Below are positions 20,707 to 29,921 of a stretch of 41,133 nt of DNA, in pieces (position 1 is the first letter of the stretch; each line of letters opens with the position of its first letter). Source of the DNA: Gemmatimonadota bacterium (GTDB taxonomy: Bacteria > Gemmatimonadota > Gemmatimonadetes > Gemmatimonadales > GWC2-71-9). The notes beneath the pieces were generated by a model, which saw only the letters and a program-made list of their open reading frames with translations, did not search any database and was not told the origin of the DNA. The position numbers and the translations under genes were made by a program. The DNA lies in assembly GCA_024641735.1 (NCBI GenBank), contig JAHECN010000007.1, positions 1-41,133 of the forward strand, in the 5' to 3' direction.

Positions 20707-21989
20707 GCCGCCGCACACTGGAACTCTCGGTCAGCACGCCGACGATGGGCGCAGATGGCCAGGTCCGCAACGTTCCGCTGGGCGTTGCGCGCCGCCCGAG
20801 CGAGTCGGTGAGTGACGACTTCGGCGCCGAGCACATGCTGGTCAACATCGGCCCGCAGCACCCTGCCACGCACGGCGTGCTGCGGCTGGTGGTCGAGTTG
20901 GAGGGCGAGACGGTCAAGCGGATCATCCCGCACGTCGGCTACCTGCATTCCGGCTTCGAGAAGCTCGGCGAATACCGCCACTACAATCAGATCATCCCCC
21001 TCACGGATCGGACTGACTACCTCGCGCCGATGGCGAACAATGTCGCCATGGCGATGGCCGTCGAGGCCTTGATGGGGATCGAAATCACCGAGCGCTGTCG
21101 CCTGCTGCGCGTGATCGCCTGCGAGATGAGTCGCATCATCTCGCACCTCGTCTGGCTCGGCACGACCGGCATCGACCTCGGCGCCTTTACGCCGTTCCTC
21201 TGGATGTTCCAGCAGCGCGAGCGGATCTACAATCTGCAGGAATCCTGGACCGGCGCCCGGCTGACGACCTCTGTGGCGCGGGTCGGCGGGATGATGGCCG
21301 ACGTGCCGGAGGGGTGGGAGGCCGGCCTGCGCGACTTCGTGCAGACCTTCCCGACCACGCTCCGCGAAGTGGACACGATGTTCACGCGGAACGCGATCTG
21401 GATCGGGCGGACGCAGGGTGTCGGTGTCATCGGGGCGGAAGAGGCAATCAATTACTCCCTCTCTGGTCCGATGCTCCGGGCGAGCGGTGTCGCCTACGAC
21501 GTTCGGAAGGATCGTCCCTATCTCGGGTACGACGAGTTCGACTTTGATGTTCCGGTCGGCGCGCATGGCGACATCTACGATCGCTATCGGGTGCGGCTCG
21601 AGGAGATGACGCAGTCGAACCGCATTCTGGAACAGGCCCTCGACCGGCTCAAGCCGGGGCCAGTCAATGTCGCCGACCCTCGTGTCATCCTGCCGCCCAA
21701 GTCGCGTGCGATGGGCGACATGGAGGCGATGATCTTCCACTTCAAGCAAGTAATGGAAGGGGTCAAGCCGCCCGCCGGTGAAGTCTATTTCGGCGCGGAG
21801 AATCCCAAGGGCGAGTTGGGCTACTACCTGGTGTCGGACGGTACCGCCAAGCCCGTGCGGTGGCGGATCCGCCCTCCTTCCTTCATCAACCTGGCCGCGC
21901 TTCCGCGACTCTGCGAAGGCGCCCTGTTGTCGGACGTGATTGCCATCAACGCGAGCGTGGATATCGTGATGGGAGAGATCGATCGGTGA
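20703..21989 (+). CDS. nuoD: NADH-quinone oxidoreductase subunit D
   Basis: NIGPQHPATHGVLRLVVELEGE, IPHVGYLHSGFEKLGEYRHYNQ, RIRPPSFINLAALP...VIAINASVDIVMGEIDR. Confidence 0.98.
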   Translation: MSRRTLELSVSTPTMGADGQVRNVPLGVARRPSESVSDDFGAEHMLVNIGPQHPATHGVLRLVVELEGETVKRIIPHVGYLHSGFEKLGEYRHYNQIIPLTDRTDYLAPMANNVAMAMAVEALMGIEITERCRLLRVIACEMSRIISHLVWLGTTGIDLGAFTPFLWMFQQRERIYNLQESWTGARLTTSVARVGGMMADVPEGWEAGLRDFVQTFPTTLREVDTMFTRNAIWIGRTQGVGVIGAEEAINYSLSGPMLRASGVAYDVRKDRPYLGYDEFDFDVPVGAHGDIYDRYRVRLEEMTQSNRILEQALDRLKPGPVNVADPRVILPPKSRAMGDMEAMIFHFKQVMEGVKPPAGEVYFGAENPKGELGYYLVSDGTAKPVRWRIRPPSFINLAALPRLCEGALLSDVIAINASVDIVMGEIDR

Positions 21990-22486
21990 GCACTCATTCG
22001 ACTGAGCCCTATCGTCCCGTCTTCACAGGCGAGACCCGCGATCGCCTTGAGGCGCTCGGCACCAAGTACCCGACGCGCCAGGCCTTGCTCCTGCCGGCCC
22101 TCTGGGCGATTCAGGAAGAACGCGGGTGGGTGTCCCCGGAGGCGATCACGGAGGTGGCGGAGTTCCTCCAGGTCACGCCCGCCTATGTCCGTGGCGTGGT
22201 CACCTTCTACACGATGTATCACACCCATCCCGTCGGACGCCACTTCATTCAGGTCTGTACCACCTCTCCGTGCAACATTTGCGGTGCGGAAGGGGTCGTC
22301 GAGGCGTTTCTCGAGCATACAGGATGCCTCGACCTCGGGGCGACGTCGCCCGATGGCCGCTTCACCGTGATCGAAGTTGAGTGTCTCGGGGCCTGCGCCT
22401 TCGTGACGCCGGTGCTGATCAACGATGACTTCATCGAGTCGGTGACCGCCGAAAGCGTCCCTGCGCTCCTTGCCAGGTACCCCTGA
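21986..22486 (+). CDS. nuoE: NADH-quinone oxidoreductase subunit E
   Basis: 24-kDa subunit pattern: FYTMYHTHPVGRHFIQVCTTSPCNICGAE, VECLGACAFVTPVLINDD. Confidence 0.96.
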   Translation: MSTHSTEPYRPVFTGETRDRLEALGTKYPTRQALLLPALWAIQEERGWVSPEAITEVAEFLQVTPAYVRGVVTFYTMYHTHPVGRHFIQVCTTSPCNICGAEGVVEAFLEHTGCLDLGATSPDGRFTVIEVECLGACAFVTPVLINDDFIESVTAESVPALLARYP

Positions 22487-23793
22487 TGGGATATCCGCAT
22501 CCGATTCATCCGAAGGAAACGCCGCTGCTGTCCGAGTATTTCGGCGACGTGGCGGCGCGTAGCTACGACGGCTGGGTGGCACGGGGAGGGTATGTCGCCC
22601 TCAAGCAGGCCCTCGCGATGACGCCCGAGGCGATCGTGGACGTCGTGAAGGCGTCGGGATTGCGGGGACGCGGTGGTGCCGGATTTCCCACCGGATTGAA
22701 GTGGTCTTTCATGCCGAAGGACGATGGCAAGCCACACTACCTCTGCTGCAACGCGGACGAATCCGAGCCCGGCACCTTCAAGGATCGCGAAATCCTCCGG
22801 TGGACCCCGCACGCCTTGATCGAAGGGTGCGCCATTGCGGCGCTCGCCATCCGGGCTGAGACCACCTACGTCTTCATCCGCGGCGAGTACACCGAGCCCT
22901 GCACGATCTTCGAAGCAGCAGTCCGGGAAGCCTATGCCGCCGGCGTGATTGGCGAGAACGCGATGGGCTCCGGCAAGCGCATTGATGTGGTCGTGCATCG
23001 CGGCGCCGGCGCCTATATCTGTGGCGAAGAAACGGCGTTGATGAATGCCATCGAAGGGAAGCGCGGCAACCCGCGCATCAAGCCGCCGTTCCCGGCGGTC
23101 TCGGGGCTCTTTGGACAGCCGACTACAATCAACAATGTCGAGACCCTCGCGGCGGTCCCGCCGATCATTGTGAAGGGCGGCGCGTGGTATGCCGGCTTGT
23201 CGTTGTCGAGTCCCAAGAGCACGGGCACCAAGTTGATCTCGGTTTGCGGCCACGTGCAGCGTCCGGGGACATACGAGATCACGATGGGCCTGCCGATGCA
23301 GGAGTTGATCTTTGATCTGTGCGGAGGAATGCGGCCGGGACGGACCCTGAAGGCGGTCATTCCTGGCGGGTCCTCGGTTCCGATCATGACACCCGAAGAA
23401 GTCGCCGCCTGCGCCACCGACTACGAAGGCATCGCGGCGCAAGGTTCACTGCTGGGCTCGGGCGGCATGATCGTGATGGACGACACGACGGACATGGTCT
23501 ACCAGATCATGCGCCTGGCGCGATTCTATGCGCATGAGAGCTGTGCGCAGTGCACCAATTGCCGTGAAGGGACGGCATGGACCACCCGCATTCTCGAACG
23601 CATCCTGCGCGGTCAAGGAAAGATGGCCGACCTGGACCTCCTGCTCAGTCTGGCGGACAACATGACCGGCAAGACGATCTGTGTCCTCAGCGATTCCTGC
23701 GCAACGCCCGTCGTCTCGGGAATTGCCAAGTTCCGCGGTGAGTTCGAAGCGTACATCACGGGCGCTCGCGCGCCGGCCATGGCGGAGGTCTGA
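22486..23793 (+). CDS. nuoF: NADH-quinone oxidoreductase subunit F
   Basis: GLRGRGGAGFPTGLKWSF, CNADESEPGTFKDREI, GAGAYICGEETALMNAIEGKRG, ESCAQCTNCREGTAW. Confidence 0.98.
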   Translation: MGYPHPIHPKETPLLSEYFGDVAARSYDGWVARGGYVALKQALAMTPEAIVDVVKASGLRGRGGAGFPTGLKWSFMPKDDGKPHYLCCNADESEPGTFKDREILRWTPHALIEGCAIAALAIRAETTYVFIRGEYTEPCTIFEAAVREAYAAGVIGENAMGSGKRIDVVVHRGAGAYICGEETALMNAIEGKRGNPRIKPPFPAVSGLFGQPTTINNVETLAAVPPIIVKGGAWYAGLSLSSPKSTGTKLISVCGHVQRPGTYEITMGLPMQELIFDLCGGMRPGRTLKAVIPGGSSVPIMTPEEVAACATDYEGIAAQGSLLGSGGMIVMDDTTDMVYQIMRLARFYAHESCAQCTNCREGTAWTTRILERILRGQGKMADLDLLLSLADNMTGKTICVLSDSCATPVVSGIAKFRGEFEAYITGARAPAMAEV

Positions 23794-23797
23794 TCCG

Positions 23798-25354
23798 ATG
23801 ACCACCGAATCGGTATCGGTCACGATCGACGGCCTCTCGGTTTCCGTACCCAAGGGCACCTCGATCATCGAAGCGGCGAAGCATGCTGGTGTGCTGGTGC
23901 CGCACTATTGCTACCACCCCTCGCTTCCGTCACCAGCCGTCTGCCGGATGTGTCTGGTCGAGATCGAGAAGTTTCCCAAGCTTGTGCCGGCCTGCGTCAC
24001 ACCGATCGTGGAAGGGCAGGTCATCCACGTCCATTCGCCTGCGGCGATCAAGGCGCGCGAAGGGGTGCTGGAGTTTCTGCTCATCAACCATCCCCTCGAC
24101 TGCCCGGTGTGCGATCAAGCCGGGGAGTGCGAGCTGCAGGACTTCGTCTTCCAGGAAGGACAGGCCGCGTCCCGCTATGGGGATTATCCCAAGCGGTACA
24201 ACCCGGTGGAGGACTTTGGGCCAGACATCCTCTACGTGGCGAACCGCTGCATTCTCTGCACCCGCTGCGTCCGCTTCATGGATCATGTCGCGGAGGAGCC
24301 GGTGTTGAATGTGTCCGAACGTGGGGACCGTGCGTACATCGGGATCGACCCGAGTGCGACGCTCGACCACGAATGGGCGGGCAACGTCGTCGACCTCTGT
24401 CCTGTGGGCTCTCTGGTGTCCAAGGACTTTCTGCACAAGGCGCGCGCCTGGGACCTCGACAAGCACGCGTCGATCTGCCCCGGCTGTACGCAGGGGTGCA
24501 ACATCACGGTGGACACGCGCGACGACGTGGTCGTGCGGCTCCGCCCACGCGCCAATCTTGAAGTGAACCGCCATTTCATCTGTGATACCGGCCGCCGTGA
24601 CTATCGCTGGATGAATCGCGGCGATCGGGTGGATGCGCCCGTGGTCGCGGATGCGGCTGGTCGACGGACCGTGGCATGGCCCGCGGCCCTCACGCATGTT
24701 GCAGAAACGGTGGCGAACGCCAGTGGATCCGTCGTGGTGCTCTCGGGTGGTCGGGCCTCGGTGGAATCGATCGGCTGGGTGCTCCGTCTGGTGGATGGGG
24801 CCAATGCCACGGCCGCGATGCACGTGCCACTGGGCGAGGAGCGGGCGATCGGAGCCGTGCCGAACCTTGCGCTTCGCCGTGAGCGGGCCGCCAACCTTGC
24901 AGGCGCCGAGATGCTCGGCATGACGGCGGATTGGGCCACCGCGGTGCATGCGGCCTCCAGTGCCGCCGTGGTCATCGTACTCGACGCCGAGCTGACCGAC
25001 GACGAGGCCGCCGCGGTGGCGCGCGCCAAGTCCGTGCTCCACTTCGCGACCGTCGCCGATCCCCGCCTCGGTGCCTCTGCCATCTTGCCAATCACCACCA
25101 TGGTGGAAGAGCAGGGCGTCTATGTAAATCGTGACGGCCGGGCGCAGCGCTTTCTTCCGGCGAAGCCTGCGCCGGGCATGGCCTGGCCGGCGTGGCGGAT
25201 CGCAGCGGAGGCATGGGCCCTCGGAGCGGAGGGACGTGAAGCGCCGGGGACCGCTTCGGCAGCATTCACGGCACTGGAACCCTTCGCGGGACTCACCCAT
25301 CGCGATCTCGGCTTCACGGGTCGCGTGGTGGCTGGTGCGGGAGTGTCCGCATGA
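23798..25354 (+). CDS. nuoG: NADH-quinone oxidoreductase subunit G (short form)
   Basis: N-terminal 2Fe-2S ferredoxin domain, HPLDCPVCDQAGECELQD, CILCTRCVRFMDHV, CPGCTQGCN; about 518 aa, shorter than E. coli/Thermus homologs. Confidence 0.93.
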   Translation: MTTESVSVTIDGLSVSVPKGTSIIEAAKHAGVLVPHYCYHPSLPSPAVCRMCLVEIEKFPKLVPACVTPIVEGQVIHVHSPAAIKAREGVLEFLLINHPLDCPVCDQAGECELQDFVFQEGQAASRYGDYPKRYNPVEDFGPDILYVANRCILCTRCVRFMDHVAEEPVLNVSERGDRAYIGIDPSATLDHEWAGNVVDLCPVGSLVSKDFLHKARAWDLDKHASICPGCTQGCNITVDTRDDVVVRLRPRANLEVNRHFICDTGRRDYRWMNRGDRVDAPVVADAAGRRTVAWPAALTHVAETVANASGSVVVLSGGRASVESIGWVLRLVDGANATAAMHVPLGEERAIGAVPNLALRRERAANLAGAEMLGMTADWATAVHAASSAAVVIVLDAELTDDEAAAVARAKSVLHFATVADPRLGASAILPITTMVEEQGVYVNRDGRAQRFLPAKPAPGMAWPAWRIAAEAWALGAEGREAPGTASAAFTALEPFAGLTHRDLGFTGRVVAGAGVSA

Positions 25355-26580
25355 GCCCGGAAATGAAGGGCTTCATCCTGGTCTCCGTGATCAAGTTGCT
25401 GGTGATCTTCACTGCGCTCCTCGTGGGCGTCGCGTTGTTGACCCTGATGGAACGAAAGGTCGCCGGGTGGATGCAGAACCGTCCTGGCCCGAACCGGGTG
25501 GGACCGTTCGGGATCCTGCAGCCCGCGGCCGATGGCATCAAGAACTTCATCAAGGAAGAGACCAGCCCGGCCGGCGCGAGTACCGCGCTCTTCATGCTGG
25601 CGCCAGCCTTCTCCTTCGTGCCGGCCATGATGTTGCTCGCGGTGATTCCGCTGGCCGCGCCCTTGCCCCTCACCTTCGATTTCACGCTTCCCCTGATCGG
25701 TCGCGTGGTCCATGACGGGCTGCTGCCCATCTCGATTGCGGACTTGCCGATCGGGTTCCTGTTCGTGCTGGCGATTGGTTCTATCGGAGTCTACGGGATC
25801 GCGCTGGCGGGCTGGTCATCGAACAGCAAGTACTCGCTGTTGGGCGGGCTGCGTGGCGCGGCACAGATGATCTCCTACGAAGTCGCGATGGGCCTCTCTC
25901 TGATTCCTGTCCTGCTGCTCACCGGCAATGTGTCGTTCAGCGAAATCATCACCAAACAGCAGGCTGGGCTCTGGTTTGTCGGGCCCCTCTTCATCTCGTT
26001 CTTCATCTTTCTTGTGGCTGGCTTTGCCGAGACGAATCGACTCCCCTTCGACCTGCCAGAGGCAGAATCGGAGTTGGTGGCCGGGTATCACTCTGAATAC
26101 AGCTCGATGAAGTTCTCGATGTTCATGATCGCCGAGTTCGCACATATCGTCACGATCTCGGCGATGGTCGCGACGCTCTTCTTCGGGGGTTGGGACATCC
26201 CGTTCACGACGTGGGACGAGCAGGGTGGGTTGGCCCAGACGATCGCCACGCACGTGGCGTTCTTCCTCAAGATGTTCTTCTGGATCTTCTTCGTCATGTG
26301 GATCCGGTGGACGCTCCCGCGATTCCGCTACGATCAGCTCATGTCGCTCGGCTGGAAAGTGCTCCTCCCGCTGGCTCTGGCGTACATCATGGTGACTGCG
26401 GGGGCCCTCTGGGGCATTGAACGCGGGTTCGGATGGACGACACCTCGGGAGCAAGGGTTCGCGTTGCTGGGCCTCAATGTCGTGCTCGGATATCTGGTCT
26501 TCTTCATTCTGGATCGTGGACGGGTGGTGCGCGGCGTCGGTTCGGCCGGGCGCCCGGTCTCCGTCGCAGGGGAGGGTTGA
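25351..26580 (+). CDS. nuoH: NADH-quinone oxidoreductase subunit H
   Basis: LMERKVAGWMQNRPGPNRVGPFGILQPAADGIKNFIKEE, ETNRLPFDLPEAESELVAGYHSEYSSMKF. Confidence 0.98.
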   Translation: MSPEMKGFILVSVIKLLVIFTALLVGVALLTLMERKVAGWMQNRPGPNRVGPFGILQPAADGIKNFIKEETSPAGASTALFMLAPAFSFVPAMMLLAVIPLAAPLPLTFDFTLPLIGRVVHDGLLPISIADLPIGFLFVLAIGSIGVYGIALAGWSSNSKYSLLGGLRGAAQMISYEVAMGLSLIPVLLLTGNVSFSEIITKQQAGLWFVGPLFISFFIFLVAGFAETNRLPFDLPEAESELVAGYHSEYSSMKFSMFMIAEFAHIVTISAMVATLFFGGWDIPFTTWDEQGGLAQTIATHVAFFLKMFFWIFFVMWIRWTLPRFRYDQLMSLGWKVLLPLALAYIMVTAGALWGIERGFGWTTPREQGFALLGLNVVLGYLVFFILDRGRVVRGVGSAGRPVSVAGEG

Positions 26581-27086
26581 TGGCAATCGGCGTCAAGGTG
26601 ATGGAACGCCCGACCGGAGATGTCTCCTACATCCGGGCCACGCTGAAGGGGATGGCGTTGACCTTCAAGCACATGTTCCAGGCACGCGTCACGCTCCAAT
26701 ATCCGGAAGTGCGCAGCAGCGATGATTGGCGCATTGCCACACGCTGGCGTGGCACGCACCGCATGCTGACCGACGAGCAGGGGCGGTCGAAGTGCGTCGC
26801 CTGTGGGCTCTGTCCGCAGATCTGTCCCGCCAACTGCATCAAGTTGGTCCCGGGCGAGGACGAGGCGGGGAACCGCTATCCCCTGATCTACGAGATCGAC
26901 GAGTTCCGATGCGTCTTCTGCGGGTATTGCCAAGAAGTGTGTCCAGAAGAAGCGATTCACGTCGGAGTGCACTACGAAAACGCGGAGTACTCGCGAGACC
27001 GCTTCGTGTACGATCTTGAGCGGTTGTCGGCCCAGGTCCACCCGGTGTCGACCCTTTGGGATCCCACCGATCCGCGTGGGGAATGA
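26580..27086 (+). CDS. nuoI: NADH-quinone oxidoreductase subunit I
   Basis: Two 4Fe-4S motifs: CVACGLCPQICPANCI and CVFCGYCQEVCPEEAI. Confidence 0.97.
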   Translation: MAIGVKVMERPTGDVSYIRATLKGMALTFKHMFQARVTLQYPEVRSSDDWRIATRWRGTHRMLTDEQGRSKCVACGLCPQICPANCIKLVPGEDEAGNRYPLIYEIDEFRCVFCGYCQEVCPEEAIHVGVHYENAEYSRDRFVYDLERLSAQVHPVSTLWDPTDPRGE

Positions 27087-27087
27087 G

Positions 27088-27648
27088 ATGACCGCCCTCA
27101 CCGTCGTGTTCGGGATCTTTGCCATCTGGGCCGTCGTCTCGGCGCTGCTGTGCATCACGCGGACCAACGCGATGGCCTCGGCGCTCTGGCTGGTGTCCAC
27201 GATGTTTGCGCTGGCCGGGATCTATGTCCTGCTGCAGGCGGAGTTCATCGCGGCCATTCAGGTGCTCGTCTACGCCGGCGCCGTGATGGTGCTCTTTCTG
27301 TTCGTGATCATGTTGCTCAACGTCGAAGAGACCCCGCGTGAGTGGAAGCGGTGGCCAGTCTGGCTGCTCGCCTCAGGACTTGCCGCGGTCCTCACGGCGG
27401 AGCTGGTCACACTGCGCGGCTACTCGCCCGGACGTCTGGCGCGTGAGATCTCGACCATGCCCGACTCGATGGCGATTCCGGCGTACGTCTTCCCGGGCGC
27501 GATGGGGACCGGACCGGACCCGCGTGGCGTGGTGGGCAAGATCGCCGAGCCACTGTTTCAGGCCTATCTGATTCCGTTCGAAATCACGTCGGTGTTGTTG
27601 CTGGCCGCCGTGATCGGTGCGGTTGTCCTCGCCAAGAAGAGGCTCTGA
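27088..27648 (+). CDS. nuoJ: NADH-quinone oxidoreductase subunit J
   Basis: [31 protein letters not shown]. Confidence 0.96.
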   Translation: MTALTVVFGIFAIWAVVSALLCITRTNAMASALWLVSTMFALAGIYVLLQAEFIAAIQVLVYAGAVMVLFLFVIMLLNVEETPREWKRWPVWLLASGLAAVLTAELVTLRGYSPGRLAREISTMPDSMAIPAYVFPGAMGTGPDPRGVVGKIAEPLFQAYLIPFEITSVLLLAAVIGAVVLAKKRL

Positions 27649-27944
27649 TGCTCCTCGGCCCATCCCTCGCGCTCTCGGCGGTGCTCTTCGCCCTCGGTGT
27701 CGTCGGCGTCCTGATTCGACGGAATGTGGTTGTCGTGTTCATGTGCGTCGAGTTGATGCTGAATGCGGTGAACCTGACGCTGGTGGCCCTGGCCCAACTC
27801 CACGGCACCAGTGGCCAGATCATGGTCTTCTTCGTGATGACCGTCGCTGCCGCGGAAGCGGTGGTCGGATTGGCCATCATTCTCGCGATCTTCCGCCATG
27901 TGCAGACGGTCGATCTCAAGCAATTCAACCTGCTCAAGGGCTGA
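27648..27944 (+). CDS. nuoK: NADH-quinone oxidoreductase subunit K
   Basis: [52 protein letters not shown]. Confidence 0.97.
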   Translation: MLLGPSLALSAVLFALGVVGVLIRRNVVVVFMCVELMLNAVNLTLVALAQLHGTSGQIMVFFVMTVAAAEAVVGLAIILAIFRHVQTVDLKQFNLLKG

Positions 27945-27947
27945 GAC

Positions 27948-29918
27948 GTGACTCATTTCGTCTGGCTCGCCATTCTCTTGCCGTTGCTCGGCGCCGTGGC
28001 GAATGGGATCATCGCCGTGCGGCGCCCGGATTCCCGCCGATTGGTGTCCTTCATCGGCGTCGGTGTTCTGCTCGGAGCCTTCGCGGTGTCGCTCGGTGTG
28101 CTGCGGGAGGTTGCAGCGGGCCACGGAGAGGCGACCAAACTTCTGCTCTGGCAGTGGATTCCGGTCTCCGATCGCCTCACGATCGATCTGGCCCTGCAAG
28201 TGGATCAACTCTCGGCTGTCATGCTGATGGTGATCACCGGGGTAGGGTCGCTGATCCATCTCTTCTCGGTCGGGTACATGCAGGAGGACCCGGGCTATGC
28301 CAGATACTTCGCGTACCTGAACCTGTTCGTGGCGTTCATGCTCGTGTTGGTGCTGGGGGCCAGTCTCCCGGTCTCCTTCATCGGATGGGAAGGAGTTGGC
28401 CTCTGTTCGTACCTCCTGATCGGGTTCTGGTTTGAAGTGGATGCCAATTCGGATGCCGGGAAGAAGGCCTTCCTCGCCAACCGGATCGGCGACTTCGGCG
28501 TCCTGATCGCGATGTTCATGCTCTGGTGGCATGTCGGCACGCTGGATTACGCTGCCCTCGCCGAGAAGGCTCCTGCGGTGCTTCCCTACGGTGGGACCAT
28601 TGCCACCACGATCGCCCTCTTCCTCTTCCTCGGGTGCACCGGCAAGTCGGCACAGATTCCGCTCTTCACCTGGTTGCCAGACGCCATGGCGGGTCCGACG
28701 CCGGTCTCGGCCTTGATCCATGCCGCGACGATGGTGACGGCTGGTGTCTTCCTCGTGGTCCGGACAGGCGTGATCTTCGCGTTGGCGCCGGTCGCGATGG
28801 AAGTGGTAGCAATTACCGGTGCGCTGACCGCCTTCTTCGCGGCGACGATCGCCCTGCGACAGAATGACATCAAGAAGGTGTTGGCCTACTCCACGGTCTC
28901 CCAACTCGGCTACATGTTCCTCGCCGTCGGAACCGGGGCATTTGCTGCCGGGATTTTCCACCTCGTGACGCACGCATTCTTCAAGGCGTTGCTCTTCCTC
29001 GGCGCCGGAAGCGTGATCCACTCGATGCACCACGCCCAGCATCATGCCGGCTCACACGCCGACCCGCAGGACATGCGGAACATGGGTGGATTGCGGAAGG
29101 CGATGCCGTGGACCTTCATCTTGATGGCCATTGCGACGCTGGCGATTGCGGGCTTGCCGCCACTCTCCGGTTTCTTCTCGAAGGATGAGATTCTCGCCGC
29201 GGCCTTCGCGCGTGGCGAAACCAATGGCCTCTACCGTGTCGCATGGGGACTCGGCCTCGCTGCCGCCCTGATGACGGCGTACTACATGTCGCGCCTGATG
29301 GCGATGACATTCCTCGGCACCTTCCGGGGTGGTAGTGATGTGGAGCCACACCTGCATGAGGCGCCTGCTGTGATGACCGCACCGCTCGCGGTTCTCGGCA
29401 TCCTCAGCGTGATCGGCGGCGCGTTGAACTTGCCGTCCTTCGTGGGCGGGTCTCACGGACTGGAGCATTGGCTTGAGCCCGTGACGGAACCGGCAACGCG
29501 CCTGATGGACGCGCTTGTGATGCCGCATGGCAGTGTTGAGTATGCCTTGATTGCCGGTGCCATCGCGATCGCCATCACCGGGTTGGTGGTGGGGGTCCGC
29601 TCGACACTTCGGAGTACCATCCCGACGCCGGCCGAGGCACCCGCCGAAACGGGAATCCGACGACTGCTGTATGGCAAGTACTTCATCGACGAGCTCTATC
29701 AGAAGCTCTTCGTCGGGCCGCTCGTTTGGTTCTCCCGCCGTGTCCTCTGGCAGGGCTTCGACCAGTTCCTGGTGGACCGGATGGCGGTCGGTGGCACTGC
29801 ACGGGTGGCGCAAGGACTCGGTTGGCTGGGCTCGCGACTTCAGAATGGACAGGTCGCGTTCTACGTAACTCTCTTTGCGGTCGGGGTGGTACTCATCCTC
29901 CGCACGCTGGTGGGGTAG
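27948..29918 (+). CDS. nuoL: NADH-quinone oxidoreductase subunit L
   Basis: FIGWEGVGLCSYLLIGFWFE, LPDAMAGPTPVSALIHAATMVTAGVFLV, THAFFKALLFLGAGSVIHSMHH. Confidence 0.98.
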   Translation: MTHFVWLAILLPLLGAVANGIIAVRRPDSRRLVSFIGVGVLLGAFAVSLGVLREVAAGHGEATKLLLWQWIPVSDRLTIDLALQVDQLSAVMLMVITGVGSLIHLFSVGYMQEDPGYARYFAYLNLFVAFMLVLVLGASLPVSFIGWEGVGLCSYLLIGFWFEVDANSDAGKKAFLANRIGDFGVLIAMFMLWWHVGTLDYAALAEKAPAVLPYGGTIATTIALFLFLGCTGKSAQIPLFTWLPDAMAGPTPVSALIHAATMVTAGVFLVVRTGVIFALAPVAMEVVAITGALTAFFAATIALRQNDIKKVLAYSTVSQLGYMFLAVGTGAFAAGIFHLVTHAFFKALLFLGAGSVIHSMHHAQHHAGSHADPQDMRNMGGLRKAMPWTFILMAIATLAIAGLPPLSGFFSKDEILAAAFARGETNGLYRVAWGLGLAAALMTAYYMSRLMAMTFLGTFRGGSDVEPHLHEAPAVMTAPLAVLGILSVIGGALNLPSFVGGSHGLEHWLEPVTEPATRLMDALVMPHGSVEYALIAGAIAIAITGLVVGVRSTLRSTIPTPAEAPAETGIRRLLYGKYFIDELYQKLFVGPLVWFSRRVLWQGFDQFLVDRMAVGGTARVAQGLGWLGSRLQNGQVAFYVTLFAVGVVLILRTLVG

Positions 29919-29921
29919 GCG

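Noticed and set aside
27564-29045. 493-aa minus-strand ORF
   Set aside because: Antisense to nuoJ-nuoK-nuoL; His/Glu/Asp/Arg-rich shadow frame without recognisable domain.
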